From: SIG589 sp964566175
GTDB lineage: Bacteria > Bacillota > Clostridia > Oscillospirales > Acutalibacteraceae
Length of the DNA stretch: 31,852 nucleotides
Direction of reading: 5' to 3'
NCBI GenBank assembly: GCA_964566175.1
Contig: CAZMHU010000020.1
Location: 1-31,852 of the forward strand
Position 1 is the stretch's first letter; each line of letters starts with the position of its first letter. Positions 7,958 to 14,733 of this stretch are shown piece by piece. The notes beneath the pieces were generated by a model. That model made no database searches, was not told where the DNA came from, and saw only the letters and a program-made list of their open reading frames with translations. The position numbers were made by a program, and so were the translations under genes.

Positions 7958-8398
7958 TTAATATGCTCCCTCGTAATACTCGGGCAATGAGGTCGTTTGC
8001 GGTCTGCTCGAGGACGAAACACTGCTCGAACTTCCGGAAACGGAACTGCTTTGTGTAACCGAAGAAGTTTTATTGGAAGAAACGGAATTGTCCTTTTGGG
8101 AAGACGCGGGAGTGCTTGACGAACCCAAAACATTTGAAGGAATGGTTGCGGTAGCACTTACAGTTCCCCAGGTGCTTGCGATTTCGTCGATTTCCTCCTT
8201 GATTTCGGGATTGGAAACCGAAGCGATATCACTGCTGTCATCCGTTATGACAATTTCAAATCCCGAAGATGTGAAAGATGATGTTTCTTCTGTTAATGAT
8301 GTTGTGCTTGTAGTCTTGTCACTATCCTTATCCGACTTGCAGGCGGCAAAGCAAACCACCAAAACAAGTGCGGCAAAGAGCACTGCTATTCTTTTCAT
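7958..8398 (-). CDS. Small Ser/Thr-rich lipoprotein
   Basis: 146 residues with a lipoprotein signal: MKR, a hydrophobic stretch, then FAAC with the lipidated cysteine at C20. The mature part is very rich in Ser and Thr (for example a run of SSVSGSSSSVSSSS near residues 118-131) and ends in PEYYEGAY. Such sequence is usually an unfolded spacer or wall-spanning stalk that may carry O-glycans. No domain is recognised. It is third in the run with the secreted cohesin-like protein and the 42-residue peptide, 21 bp after the peptide stop, with only a weak ribosome site (GCGGTG), so translational coupling is possible. Function unknown. Confidence 0.75.
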   Translation of the reverse strand: MKRIAVLFAALVLVVCFAACKSDKDSDKTTSTTSLTEETSSFTSSGFEIVITDDSSDIASVSNPEIKEEIDEIASTWGTVSATATIPSNVLGSSSTPASSQKDNSVSSNKTSSVTQSSSVSGSSSSVSSSSRPQTTSLPEYYEGAY

Positions 8399-8419
8399 AT
8401 CAACACACCGCTAATTCGC

Positions 8420-8548
8420 TTATTCCTGCTCAGGCCATTCCGGACCGTCGCCGCCCCATTGACCGTTTGTCGAAGGATTCATTGCAATATCGGATTCCGA
8501 AACCAAGGAAATAACATCAAATTTAGGCTTTTCGTAAATGTTTTTCAT
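8420..8548 (-). CDS. 42-residue peptide, possible precursor or short surface peptide
   Basis: A clean AAGGAGA lies 7 nt before the ATG at 8548, and the ORF sits in a tight operon, 12 bp after the cohesin-like gene and 21 bp before the lipoprotein. The peptide begins MKNIYEKPKFDVISLVSESD and ends IAMNPSTNGQWGGDGPEWPE plus QE. The first half (YEKPxFxVxxLVSESDIA) resembles a leader motif seen at the start of many very short Firmicutes peptides. The second half is rich in Gly, Trp, Pro and acidic residues, with no cysteine. That bipartite layout is reminiscent of leader-core peptides, but no modifying enzyme gene is nearby, so a RiPP claim is not supported. It could equally be an unprocessed small protein. 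Confidence 0.7.
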   Translation of the reverse strand: MKNIYEKPKFDVISLVSESDIAMNPSTNGQWGGDGPEWPEQE

Positions 8549-8560
8549 TTGTATCTCTCC

Positions 8561-9592
8561 TTAGTTATTAGTGATATATTCGTTCAAAGCAGTAACAACA
8601 CTCTTGTAGTCGTCTAAAGTCCACTGCTTGTTTTCTTTTGCCAATATTGTGTTGATGTTATCATCCAAATTCTTGCCCTCGGCAACGCCGCGCAAAACGT
8701 CGATACAACATCTTGAACTTGTTCCGCCGTTGATATTGTTTCCATCGATTACGTTATCACTGTAAATAACAGCGCCGCTTGTGAGTTTTATATATGCTCT
8801 TGCGGAAATTGCGGTTCTGATACGTGATGCGCTGTTTGCGGAATTCAAAAGATTACCGTAGAAGGCCTTGGAGTCGCCGAGTTGTGCCTTTGTGAGTTTG
8901 GCAACGGCGGCAACGTAGTCTGTGCCGTTATAGGCATATTTCTTATCAAGAACGATTTCCTCACCTGCGGCAAGCCAAGTCGGAATCATAATTATGCCGA
9001 CTTCTTCAATATCGTCACCTGTATAGGAAATTTCGGCCTCAAAACGTATATCGGCATCGCCGTTTGTCTTAACCGATGCGCCCTTAACGCTTATAGCGGG
9101 GGTATATATGTTTTTGCCGGTAATGTCTACAGTCTGGTTTGTAACCTTTGCCGTACCCTCACCGTTGGAAACGGTAACGCCGGTCAAAGTAAAATCGGCA
9201 GTTGCCTTTGCGGCAGAGTCAAGAGTGTTAAAATAAAGTTTAACAAGTTGCGTACTTGTTCCGTCGCAAAGCACGGCAAATTTAATAACGCCGGCAGTAT
9301 CGGCATTTATGAGATTACCGCTTTCCGATGTGGTAACACGGTTGGCGGCTGCCATAGAATTTGAGATTTCGATTTTTGTGAATTCGAAGCAATCGGAATC
9401 ATAGTTGATTGTGCCCTGAAGACCGCCGACGGCAGCGTTGTCAACCGAAAGGGTAACCGCATAGAGCGAACCTTTTGTCGCCTGCTGTGCGCCTGTCAGT
9501 TTAACGTTCACAGTTGTTTCGGCGGCTACACCAATGCTGAGCAAACCCGCCAGTATGAGAACGTTCAAAAGTATTGCCGTAATTTTTTTCAT
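8561..9592 (-). CDS. Secreted protein with cohesin-like N-terminal domain
   Basis: 343 residues with AGGAGG 8 nt before the ATG. Residues 1-24 are a signal peptide (MKKITAILLNVLILAGLLSI, then GVAA). Residues about 26-155 read like a cohesin-type beta-sandwich: VKLTGAQQATKGSLYAVTLS, GLQGTINYDSDCFEFTKIEI, and the closing FTLTGVTVSNGEGT strand. In cellulosomes this domain binds dockerins, but cohesin-like folds are also found in free surface proteins of gut Clostridia. Residues about 165-290 form a second beta-rich domain beginning ISVKGASVKTNGDADIRFEAEI, a pattern I recognise from secreted Clostridia proteins without a firm family name. The C-terminus (residues 290-343) is helical and has no dockerin, sortase motif or anchor. 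It is first in a three-gene operon, so it may act with the small peptide and the lipoprotein. Confidence 0.78.
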   Translation of the reverse strand: MKKITAILLNVLILAGLLSIGVAAETTVNVKLTGAQQATKGSLYAVTLSVDNAAVGGLQGTINYDSDCFEFTKIEISNSMAAANRVTTSESGNLINADTAGVIKFAVLCDGTSTQLVKLYFNTLDSAAKATADFTLTGVTVSNGEGTAKVTNQTVDITGKNIYTPAISVKGASVKTNGDADIRFEAEISYTGDDIEEVGIIMIPTWLAAGEEIVLDKKYAYNGTDYVAAVAKLTKAQLGDSKAFYGNLLNSANSASRIRTAISARAYIKLTSGAVIYSDNVIDGNNINGGTSSRCCIDVLRGVAEGKNLDDNINTILAKENKQWTLDDYKSVVTALNEYITNN

Positions 9593-9656
9593 TAGTTTTT
9601 CCTCCTTAGCAATTTTGTAAAAAATTAAAAAGCCAAAAGTTCAAATTACTAAGTAT

Positions 9657-9684
9657 ATTCTACCACAAAATACGAAAAAATCAA
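9657..9684 (-). promoter_or_regulatory. Promoter of the cohesin-like/peptide/lipoprotein operon
   Basis: On the minus strand, TTGATT (9679-9684) and TAGAAT (9657-9662) are 16 bp apart, about 65 nt before the first ATG. Confidence 0.55.
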
Positions 9685-9793
9685 TAAATAACATTTTTAA
9701 GATTATTTGGATAAACCGACGGAAAGGAAGTCGCATTTGCAACATATTAACAAAAAACAGGGGCTTTATTGTCATTATTTTACAATACATTAT

Positions 9794-10723
9794 CTAATCG
9801 CAAAATGCGGGCGTCGAAAGGTATCGCTCACCTGTATCGGGCAATAAAACGACGATGTTCTTGCCTGCGTTTTCGGCTCGCTTTGAAAGTACTCCCGCCG
9901 CGAAAACAGCCGCCCCTGAAGTTATTCCGGTTAAAACGCCCTCGTGCTCTGCCAAAAAACGCGCGGTCGAATATGCCTGTTCATCGGTAACGGTAAATAT
10001 TTCATCGATAACCGTTCTGTCAAAGTTTTCGGGAACAAAACCCGCGCCTATACCTTGAAGTCCGTGTGTGCCCGCATCGCCACCCGAGAGAACCGGCGAA
10101 GTCGCCGGCTCAACCGCAACAATTTTAATATCGGTTTTTTTCGATTTCAAAAAGCGTCCCGTACCGCTCACAGTGCCACCTGTTCCCGCACCCGCAACAA
10201 AAATATCAACCTTACCGTCGGTATCGCGCCAAATCTCCGGCCCTGTTGTTTCGATATGCGCCCTCGGGTTTGCAGGGTTTGAAAACTGTTCGGGAATGAA
10301 ACTGTCGGGAATTTCGGTGGCAAGTTCCCGGGCTTTTGCGATAGCACCCGACATACCTTTTTTACCCTCGGTCAGAACAATTTCCGCACCGTATGCGCTG
10401 AGCAGACTGCGTCTCTCAACACTCATAGTATCGGGCATTGTCAATATAACACTGTAACCGCGCGCCGCCGCAACAGCCGCAAGTCCTATTCCCGTGTTAC
10501 CGCTTGTCGGCTCGATAATTACAGAACCTTTGCAAATAAGTCCGCGCCGTTCGGCATCGTTTATCATACTGACAGCGACCCTGTCCTTAACACTGCCTGC
10601 CGGATTGAAATATTCAAGTTTGGCAAGCACTGCAGCATTACCGCCGCAACTGTGTTCAAAATTGCAAAGTCGCAAAAGCGGAGTGTTTCCTATAAGTTCG
10701 GTTACGGAATTGTAAATTCGCAT
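9794..10723 (-). CDS. cysK: Cysteine synthase A (O-acetylserine sulfhydrylase), copy 1
   Basis: 309 residues; it makes L-cysteine from O-acetylserine and sulfide with PLP. The PLP lysine is K46 in PAGSVKDRVA, the substrate loop is TSGNTG (74-79), the phosphate loop is GAGTGGTVSGTG, and the tail has LPDTGERYLSTPAF, all normal. GAGG stands before the ATG. The gene lies 69 bp downstream of jag, behind a hairpin that should terminate the rpmH operon, and there is no room for a clear promoter in between. It therefore depends on read-through or on a promoter inside jag. A second, clearly different CysK of the same length lies at 18706-19635. Which one is the main cysteine synthase cannot be told from sequence. 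Confidence 0.93.
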   Translation of the reverse strand: MRIYNSVTELIGNTPLLRLCNFEHSCGGNAAVLAKLEYFNPAGSVKDRVAVSMINDAERRGLICKGSVIIEPTSGNTGIGLAAVAAARGYSVILTMPDTMSVERRSLLSAYGAEIVLTEGKKGMSGAIAKARELATEIPDSFIPEQFSNPANPRAHIETTGPEIWRDTDGKVDIFVAGAGTGGTVSGTGRFLKSKKTDIKIVAVEPATSPVLSGGDAGTHGLQGIGAGFVPENFDRTVIDEIFTVTDEQAYSTARFLAEHEGVLTGITSGAAVFAAGVLSKRAENAGKNIVVLLPDTGERYLSTPAFCD

Positions 10724-10754
10724 TCAAAAAACCTCTTTTATAAAAATTTCTAAC

Positions 10755-10781
10755 AAAAAAGCGGCGGCTTGAAGCCACCGC
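10755..10781 (-). terminator. Terminator of the rpmH-jag operon
   Basis: GCGGCGGCT (10761-10769) pairs with AGCCACCGC (10773-10781) with one wobble pair and a 3-nt loop. On the minus strand six T follow (10755-10760). A T run on the other side means it could also act on the plus strand. Confidence 0.8.
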
Positions 10782-10792
10782 CTGTTTTTTAA

Positions 10793-11731
10793 TTAGTCGA
10801 TTTTACCGTAAAGCGGAAGATTTGCCGCATCCTTTTTCGGCTCACGGTTGGGGTCAGCCGTTACAGCGGGAGTGCGACCGTTGCGCGTTCCTCTGCGATT
10901 GTCGCGACGGTCGTCGTGACGTCTTGCTCCGCCAACAGGAGAAATAACAACACGTCTGCCAATTCCCTCACCTACAGAACAAGACTCAACGCCTTCGATA
11001 TTCTGCACTTCGGTGTGGATTATACGGCGCTCGTACGGATTCATCGGTTCAAGCGTGCGGCTGCGACCGGTACGCAAAACCTGTCCGGACATACGATGTG
11101 CAAGACCCTTTAAAGTCTGCTCGCGCTTTTCACGGTAGTTGCCTGTATCAAGCGATACACGGAAGAACTTTTCTCCCGAGTTTGCCGCAAGAGAAACGAG
11201 ATACTGCAAGGCGTCAAGCGTTTCGCCCCTGCGACCGATAACAATACCGAGATTGTCGCCGTTCATAATAATGCGTGCACCATTTTCGGTAGGTGCAACG
11301 AGAATTTCAACCTCATCAACACCGAGGTTTGAAAGAATTGTCTTCAAATATGCAACTGCACGTCCGGCAGGTGTATCTGCCGCAATTTCGCTTGCGGGAA
11401 CAGCCTTAACTTCGGGTGCGGGTGCATTTTCCGTCTTCTGAACTTTAGTGTTCTGCGGCTTTTCGGCACGTGCACTGTCTTTAGCGGTTTCGCGTGTGCG
11501 GTTGTCGGTTTTCTTCTTTTCGCGTGGTTTCTTTCGCTCAACGGGATCGGGTACTTCAACAAACACCCTAACCTTTGCGGGCGAACCGCCGAAAATACCG
11601 AAAGTTTTCTTCTTCGGGTTGGCAAGAACCTCAAACTGAACATCGTCGTCAAACGATACGTTAAGTTCTGCCTTTGCTTTTTCGGTAGCCTCTTCAAGAG
11701 TTTCGCCTATACCGATTGCTTCCTTAATCAA
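10793..11731 (-). CDS. jag: Jag (SpoIIIJ-associated RNA-binding protein; KhpB/EloR family)
   Basis: 312 residues starting from TTG, with AGGAGG 8 nt upstream and overlapping the yidC stop region. The Jag_N domain covers residues 1-60 (IGIGETLEEATEKAKAEL, KKKTFGIFGGSPAKVRV). A basic, Lys/Pro-rich linker covers about 60-125. A KH domain covers about 125-205 with the RNA-gripping loop IGRRGE at 165-170. An R3H domain carries R235-x3-H239. A basic, Arg/Asn/Gly-rich tail follows residue 265. The family binds RNA with KhpA and affects cell elongation and division in Gram-positive bacteria. The linker and basic tail are longer than in minimal Jag proteins. It is last in the rpmH-rnpA-yidD-yidC-jag order. 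Confidence 0.95.
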   Translation of the reverse strand: MIKEAIGIGETLEEATEKAKAELNVSFDDDVQFEVLANPKKKTFGIFGGSPAKVRVFVEVPDPVERKKPREKKKTDNRTRETAKDSARAEKPQNTKVQKTENAPAPEVKAVPASEIAADTPAGRAVAYLKTILSNLGVDEVEILVAPTENGARIIMNGDNLGIVIGRRGETLDALQYLVSLAANSGEKFFRVSLDTGNYREKREQTLKGLAHRMSGQVLRTGRSRTLEPMNPYERRIIHTEVQNIEGVESCSVGEGIGRRVVISPVGGARRHDDRRDNRRGTRNGRTPAVTADPNREPKKDAANLPLYGKID

Positions 11732-11743
11732 TTTGTGCTCCTC

Positions 11744-12634
11744 CTAATTCTGAGCCGGCTTGCGGTTTTTTTCGTTTTTATAACGTGTGTAGACTTCTTT
11801 TGTCTGTTCTTTTGCAATTATCGTATTAGGACCGAATTTTAACGATATAACGGTTTGGATAGTGCCCGAAACAACAGCCGAGCACGCCCAGTAAAATCCG
11901 AGCGCTCCCGGGAAACCGAAACCGATAAACAGCGAGATAAGCGGCATTGTGAGCAACATTCCGGACATACTCGGTGCATCGGGGTTTTGCTTTTTCTGAA
12001 TTTTCATTGAAACGACGGTTGATGCCATCTGTGCGGCAAAAGAAAGGAACGGAATTATCCAAATCCACTCCGCCTTTGAAAAATCAAGCGTAAAATTCGG
12101 TTTTTGGGTCAAGTCAATGCCGAAAAGGCCGAAATCGATACTGTTCAGCACGTCCGGAGAAATCGACTCAACCATTCCCTTTTGAACATAGGGTATAAGT
12201 TCGATAGGGCGGGTAATGGTCACGCCCTCAATGCTTTTCATAGCGGTGTTGAGCACATCGGCAGGCACACCGCAGATGTAACGAAGCGGGTTTACAACAG
12301 CATAATAAATGCCCATCATAAATACCATTCGAAGTATGAGCGGCAGACATCCGCCCGACATGGATACGTTTTCTCTCTGATAGAGAGCCTGCATTTCCAT
12401 TGAATACTTTTGCTTATCGTCACCGCATCTCTTCTTTATCTCGTCAAGTTTCGGTCTTATACGCATCTGCTGTACCGAAGATTTTTGAGATTTCAAAGTC
12501 AGCGGAATCATTGCCAGATTTGCTATGATGGTGAACAAAAACACAGCGGCGGCAAAATTGTTACCCACAAGACCTGCCAAAAGTTTTAAGACATATCCCA
12601 TGGGAACACTTATAATGTCATAAAGATTACTCAT
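11744..12634 (-). CDS. yidC: Membrane protein insertase YidC/SpoIIIJ/Oxa1
   Basis: 296 residues with the Oxa1 core: an N-terminal amphipathic stretch, a first transmembrane segment at about 28-46 (FAAAVFLFTIIANLAMIPL), a charged loop (KSSVQQMRIRPKLDEIKKR), LPLILRMVFMMGIYYAVV at 97-114, and further segments at about 190-208, 226-242 and 243-263. The short basic tail (YKNEKNRKPAQN) is the usual ribosome contact. R58 in QQMRIRP is in place of the conserved groove arginine. It inserts proteins into the cytoplasmic membrane. There is no lipobox, unlike Bacillus YidC proteins. The start overlaps the yidD stop by 8 nt, with AAGGAG in the yidD tail, so the two are translationally coupled. Confidence 0.95.
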   Translation of the reverse strand: MSNLYDIISVPMGYVLKLLAGLVGNNFAAAVFLFTIIANLAMIPLTLKSQKSSVQQMRIRPKLDEIKKRCGDDKQKYSMEMQALYQRENVSMSGGCLPLILRMVFMMGIYYAVVNPLRYICGVPADVLNTAMKSIEGVTITRPIELIPYVQKGMVESISPDVLNSIDFGLFGIDLTQKPNFTLDFSKAEWIWIIPFLSFAAQMASTVVSMKIQKKQNPDAPSMSGMLLTMPLISLFIGFGFPGALGFYWACSAVVSGTIQTVISLKFGPNTIIAKEQTKEVYTRYKNEKNRKPAQN

Positions 12635-12869
12635 TGTTATCTCCTTTGATTCTGCCGGTCGGGACAGGGTCCCAGCCGCCCTTGCAGAAGGGATTACAGC
12701 GCAGTATTCGCCAAACGGTCAAAGCCGTTCCTTTCAAAGCGCCGTGTGTTTGCAGTGCCTCTATCGCATATTCCGAACAGGTCGGAGTAAAGCGGCAAGA
12801 GCCACTGCGCTTGAGAGGCGATAAATATCGCCGATAAAACTGCACCAGTTTAATTAACAGTTGCTTCAT
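12627..12869 (-). CDS. yidD: Membrane protein insertion efficiency factor YidD
   Basis: 80 residues from the ATG at 12869; this start matches the family's usual MKxLLIxLxxFYRRYLSP beginning. A GTG at 12893 would add 8 residues. The conserved core SCRFTPTCSEYAIEAL with its paired cysteines, GxxKGxxLxxWRILRCNPFxKGGxDPVP, is complete. The gene overlaps the rnpA stop by 20 nt and the yidC start by 8 nt, typical of this operon. Confidence 0.95.
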   Translation of the reverse strand: MKQLLIKLVQFYRRYLSPLKRSGSCRFTPTCSEYAIEALQTHGALKGTALTVWRILRCNPFCKGGWDPVPTGRIKGDNNE

Positions 12870-13209
12870 CACGGTCAATCCAAACGCCTGCACTGCGCAG
12901 GTTTGCTTCCATCCCCGCCTTTATCTGTCCGCTTTTGAGCGACGGGGTGCGTACACGGGCAACAAATACAATATCGTATCCGCCGCCAAGATGCGGCAGA
13001 CACTCACGAAATGCGGCGGTTATAACACGCCGCGCACGGTTGCGGGAAACGGCATTGCCGAGTTTCTTTCCGGTCGTTATACCTATACGTATACAACCGA
13101 GCCTGTTTTTTACAACATATGTCACTACGCCGGGGTGAACAAAACTTTTACCCCTGCCGTATGCCCGCTTAAATTCTTTGTTTAACTTTAACGTTAAAAA
13201 TTTTTCCAT
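12850..13209 (-). CDS. rnpA: Ribonuclease P protein component
   Basis: 119 residues. It binds the RNase P RNA and helps in cleavage of precursor tRNA 5' leaders. The RNR motif is present as AVSRNRARRVI (residues 53-63), preceded by RIGITTGKKLGNAV, and the N-terminus KLNKEFKRAYGRGKSF forms the usual basic cleft. The ribosome site is weak (GGTGAT, 5 nt before the ATG), as is common for rnpA. Its start is 28 nt after the rpmH stop, and its 3' end overlaps yidD. Confidence 0.95.
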   Translation of the reverse strand: MEKFLTLKLNKEFKRAYGRGKSFVHPGVVTYVVKNRLGCIRIGITTGKKLGNAVSRNRARRVITAAFRECLPHLGGGYDIVFVARVRTPSLKSGQIKAGMEANLRSAGVWIDRDEATVN

Positions 13210-13237
13210 CGGGTATCACCGATCAACAACAGCAAAA

Positions 13238-13372
13238 TTAATAGGTGAGTTGCTTTCTGCCCTTTGCTCTGCGGCGGGCGAGCACCTTACGGCCGTTGGC
13301 AGTTGCCATTCTCTTGAAAAAGCCGTGTTCCTTTTTGCGGTGAAGTTTCTTAGGCTGATAGGTTCTTTTCAT
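13238..13372 (-). CDS. rpmH: 50S ribosomal protein L34
   Basis: 44 residues: MKRTYQPKKLHRKKEHGFFK at the start, then RMATANGRKVLARRRAKGRK and QLTY, the full L34 pattern. GGAGG stands 7 nt before the ATG. This is the first gene of the rpmH-rnpA-yidD-yidC-jag operon. Confidence 0.98.
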   Translation of the reverse strand: MKRTYQPKKLHRKKEHGFFKRMATANGRKVLARRRAKGRKQLTY

Positions 13373-13466
13373 TACAGTACCCTCCTTTTAGGTATAGTTT
13401 TAAGACTGTTTCTCAGCACAGTGCGGCAAATTCGGACACTACCACACCATAGCCTGTCAATTTAAG

Positions 13467-13495
13467 ATTATAGCAAAACCAATCGCTTCTGTCAA
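13467..13495 (-). promoter_or_regulatory. Promoter of the rpmH operon
   Basis: On the minus strand TTGACA (13490-13495) and TATAAT (13467-13472) are exactly 17 bp apart, a full-consensus promoter as expected for a ribosomal protein gene. The leader to rpmH is about 90 nt. Confidence 0.92.
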
Positions 13496-13535
13496 TAAAA
13501 AAATCGGTCAAGCGCTATATTATAGGAAATAATAC

Positions 13536-13646
13536 GGTGTTTTTGCACACCTAAACAGTGAAAAATCGAAAACCACGCCGTCCTCGCCTAAAGGAGTGCA
13601 CCGGTTTCTCTACATAAAACACACCCCGAACCGTTAGGCAGGTGTT
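13536..13646. other. Nested inverted repeats, possible structured RNA element
   Basis: Three consecutive short segments at 13629-13645 (AACCG, TTAGGC, AGGTGT) are complementary, in the right nested order, to CGGTT (13602-13606), GCCTAA (13586-13591) and ACACCT (13547-13552). Together they could build one bulged 17-bp helix. ACACC can also pair locally with GGTGT at 13536-13540, so two structures compete. No ORF with a good ribosome site covers the element. A strong hairpin with a plus-strand T run follows at 13709-13751. It could be a small RNA or leader, but no known family is recognised, no clear plus-strand promoter is seen, and the strand is uncertain. Confidence 0.35.
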
Positions 13647-13658
13647 CATAAAACAGTT

Positions 13659-13964
13659 TTAGACTGAAATTATGAAATGAGCATCTGTCAGGCAGGGTTG
13701 GTAAACGAAATAACGGGTATTCGGTGAAAGCCGAGTACCCGTTATTTTTCTGCCCTCTGTAAAAATATTAGACTTATTCATATTTTTCTTATATGTGAAA
13801 ATGTAATTCCTTAATTTATCATAATTCGTTGCCGAAGTTGCCACTTCAACTAAATTCGTGCCGCTGGTGACAGTAGCCGCACTTGCCGTGATGCCGAACA
13901 TTCCGGTAGACCATACCGATATCAGCACCATAATTGCCAATGTGATTGATAATAGTTTTTTCAT
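13659..13964 (-). CDS. Short exported protein, probably a truncated remnant
   Basis: 101 residues from the ATG at 13964, chosen because GAGGAGG lies 6 nt upstream. The signal peptide MKKLLSITLAIMVLISVWST then GMFGITASAA is clear. The mature part begins TVTSGTNLVEVATSATNYDK and LRNYIFTYKKNMNKSNIFTE, which has the look of a longer exported Ruminococcus-type protein. The last 40 codons run through a 16-bp perfect-type hairpin and do not look like a folded domain, so the gene may have lost its 3' part. It follows the recombinase by 53 bp. Function unknown. Confidence 0.5.
   Translation of the reverse strand: MKKLLSITLAIMVLISVWSTGMFGITASAATVTSGTNLVEVATSATNYDKLRNYIFTYKKNMNKSNIFTEGRKITGTRLSPNTRYFVYQPCLTDAHFIISV
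13709..13751. terminator. Strong hairpin with plus-strand T run
   Basis: Arms at 13709-13724 and 13731-13746 pair over 16 bp with one G-T wobble and a 6-nt loop, followed on the plus strand by TTTTTC. It has the form of a plus-strand terminator, though no plus-strand gene is called upstream and it lies inside the minus-strand ORF 13659-13964. On the minus strand only TTT follows. Confidence 0.6.
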
Positions 13965-14017
13965 TTTATACCTCCTCAACACTTTCCCAAAAAGTATACT
14001 TTTTGACACTGCTTCCT

Positions 14018-14623
14018 TTATTTGCACGGCGGTCTTTGTTCCCGTATTCGGCGATAAAACGTTGATTTGCTCATATTGCAAAGTTCCAGTGCCGCGTCGG
14101 TAGAAAGTTTTCCTTTTTTCAAGTCTTTTACGATTTTATCAAAATCCTCTGGCAACAGTGTCCTAGGTCTGCCGAACTTAACGCCGTTTGCCTTTGCGGC
14201 GGCAATGCCTTGTGCCTGTCGCGACTTGATATTCTCCCGCTCGCTCTGTGCCACAAAAGAGAGTATCTGCAACACAAGGTCGGCAATGAACGTTCCCATA
14301 AGGTCTTTGCCGTTTCGTGTGTCTAACAGTGGCATATCGATAACACAAATATCAACACCTATATCTTTTGTGAGTATTCGCCACTGCTTTTGAATTTCCT
14401 CATAATTACGACCCAAGCGGTCGATACTAGATATATAAAGCAAATCGCCGCCGCGAAGTCTTTTTAGCATTCGCCTGTATGCCGTGCGCTCAAAATCTTT
14501 GCCCGACTGTTTATCCACAAAAACATTTTTCGCGTTTATGCCTTTTTCCACCATTAAAACCAGTTGTCTTTCTTCGTTTTGGTCAGTACTCGAAACCCTG
14601 ACATATCCGTATTTGCTACCCAT
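14018..14623 (-). CDS. Serine recombinase (resolvase/invertase family)
   Basis: 201 residues from the ATG at 14623, which has GAGGT 7 nt upstream; the in-frame ATG at 14653 has no such site. The catalytic domain begins YGYVRVSSTDQNEERQ with the nucleophile serine S11. It continues with VDKQSGKDFERTAYRRML, the arginine-bearing SSIDRLGRNYEEI, and the long E helix LVLQILSFVAQSERENIKSRQAQGI. A C-terminal helix-turn-helix (LSTDAALELCNMSKSTFYRRIRE) ends the protein. This is the small resolvase/invertase type that acts on short DNA sites; transposase accessory genes are absent. Its place between the rpmH promoter and an antiporter gene suggests an inserted or remnant mobile segment. No terminal repeats or site pairs were found by eye. 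Confidence 0.92.
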   Translation of the reverse strand: MGSKYGYVRVSSTDQNEERQLVLMVEKGINAKNVFVDKQSGKDFERTAYRRMLKRLRGGDLLYISSIDRLGRNYEEIQKQWRILTKDIGVDICVIDMPLLDTRNGKDLMGTFIADLVLQILSFVAQSERENIKSRQAQGIAAAKANGVKFGRPRTLLPEDFDKIVKDLKKGKLSTDAALELCNMSKSTFYRRIREQRPPCK

Positions 14624-14676
14624 TTTTATTACCTCACCGTTCCGCTCACTCATTCTCTGCGCTTTATTTGAAAATA

Positions 14677-14705
14677 TTGAAAATTTCGCAAAAAAGTAGT
14701 ATACT
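14677..14705 (+). promoter_or_regulatory. Promoter of the cation/proton antiporter gene
   Basis: TTGAAA (14677-14682) and TATACT (14700-14705) are 17 bp apart, with the ATG at 14734 about 22 nt after the expected transcript start. Confidence 0.8.
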
Positions 14706-14733
14706 GATTATATCTGTTAAGTGAGGTGACGGA

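Noticed and set aside
14511..14519. TTATCCACA, a consensus DnaA box near rpmH
   Set aside because: It is single, lies within the recombinase coding sequence (codons for VDK) and no second box or AT-rich unwinding region is nearby.
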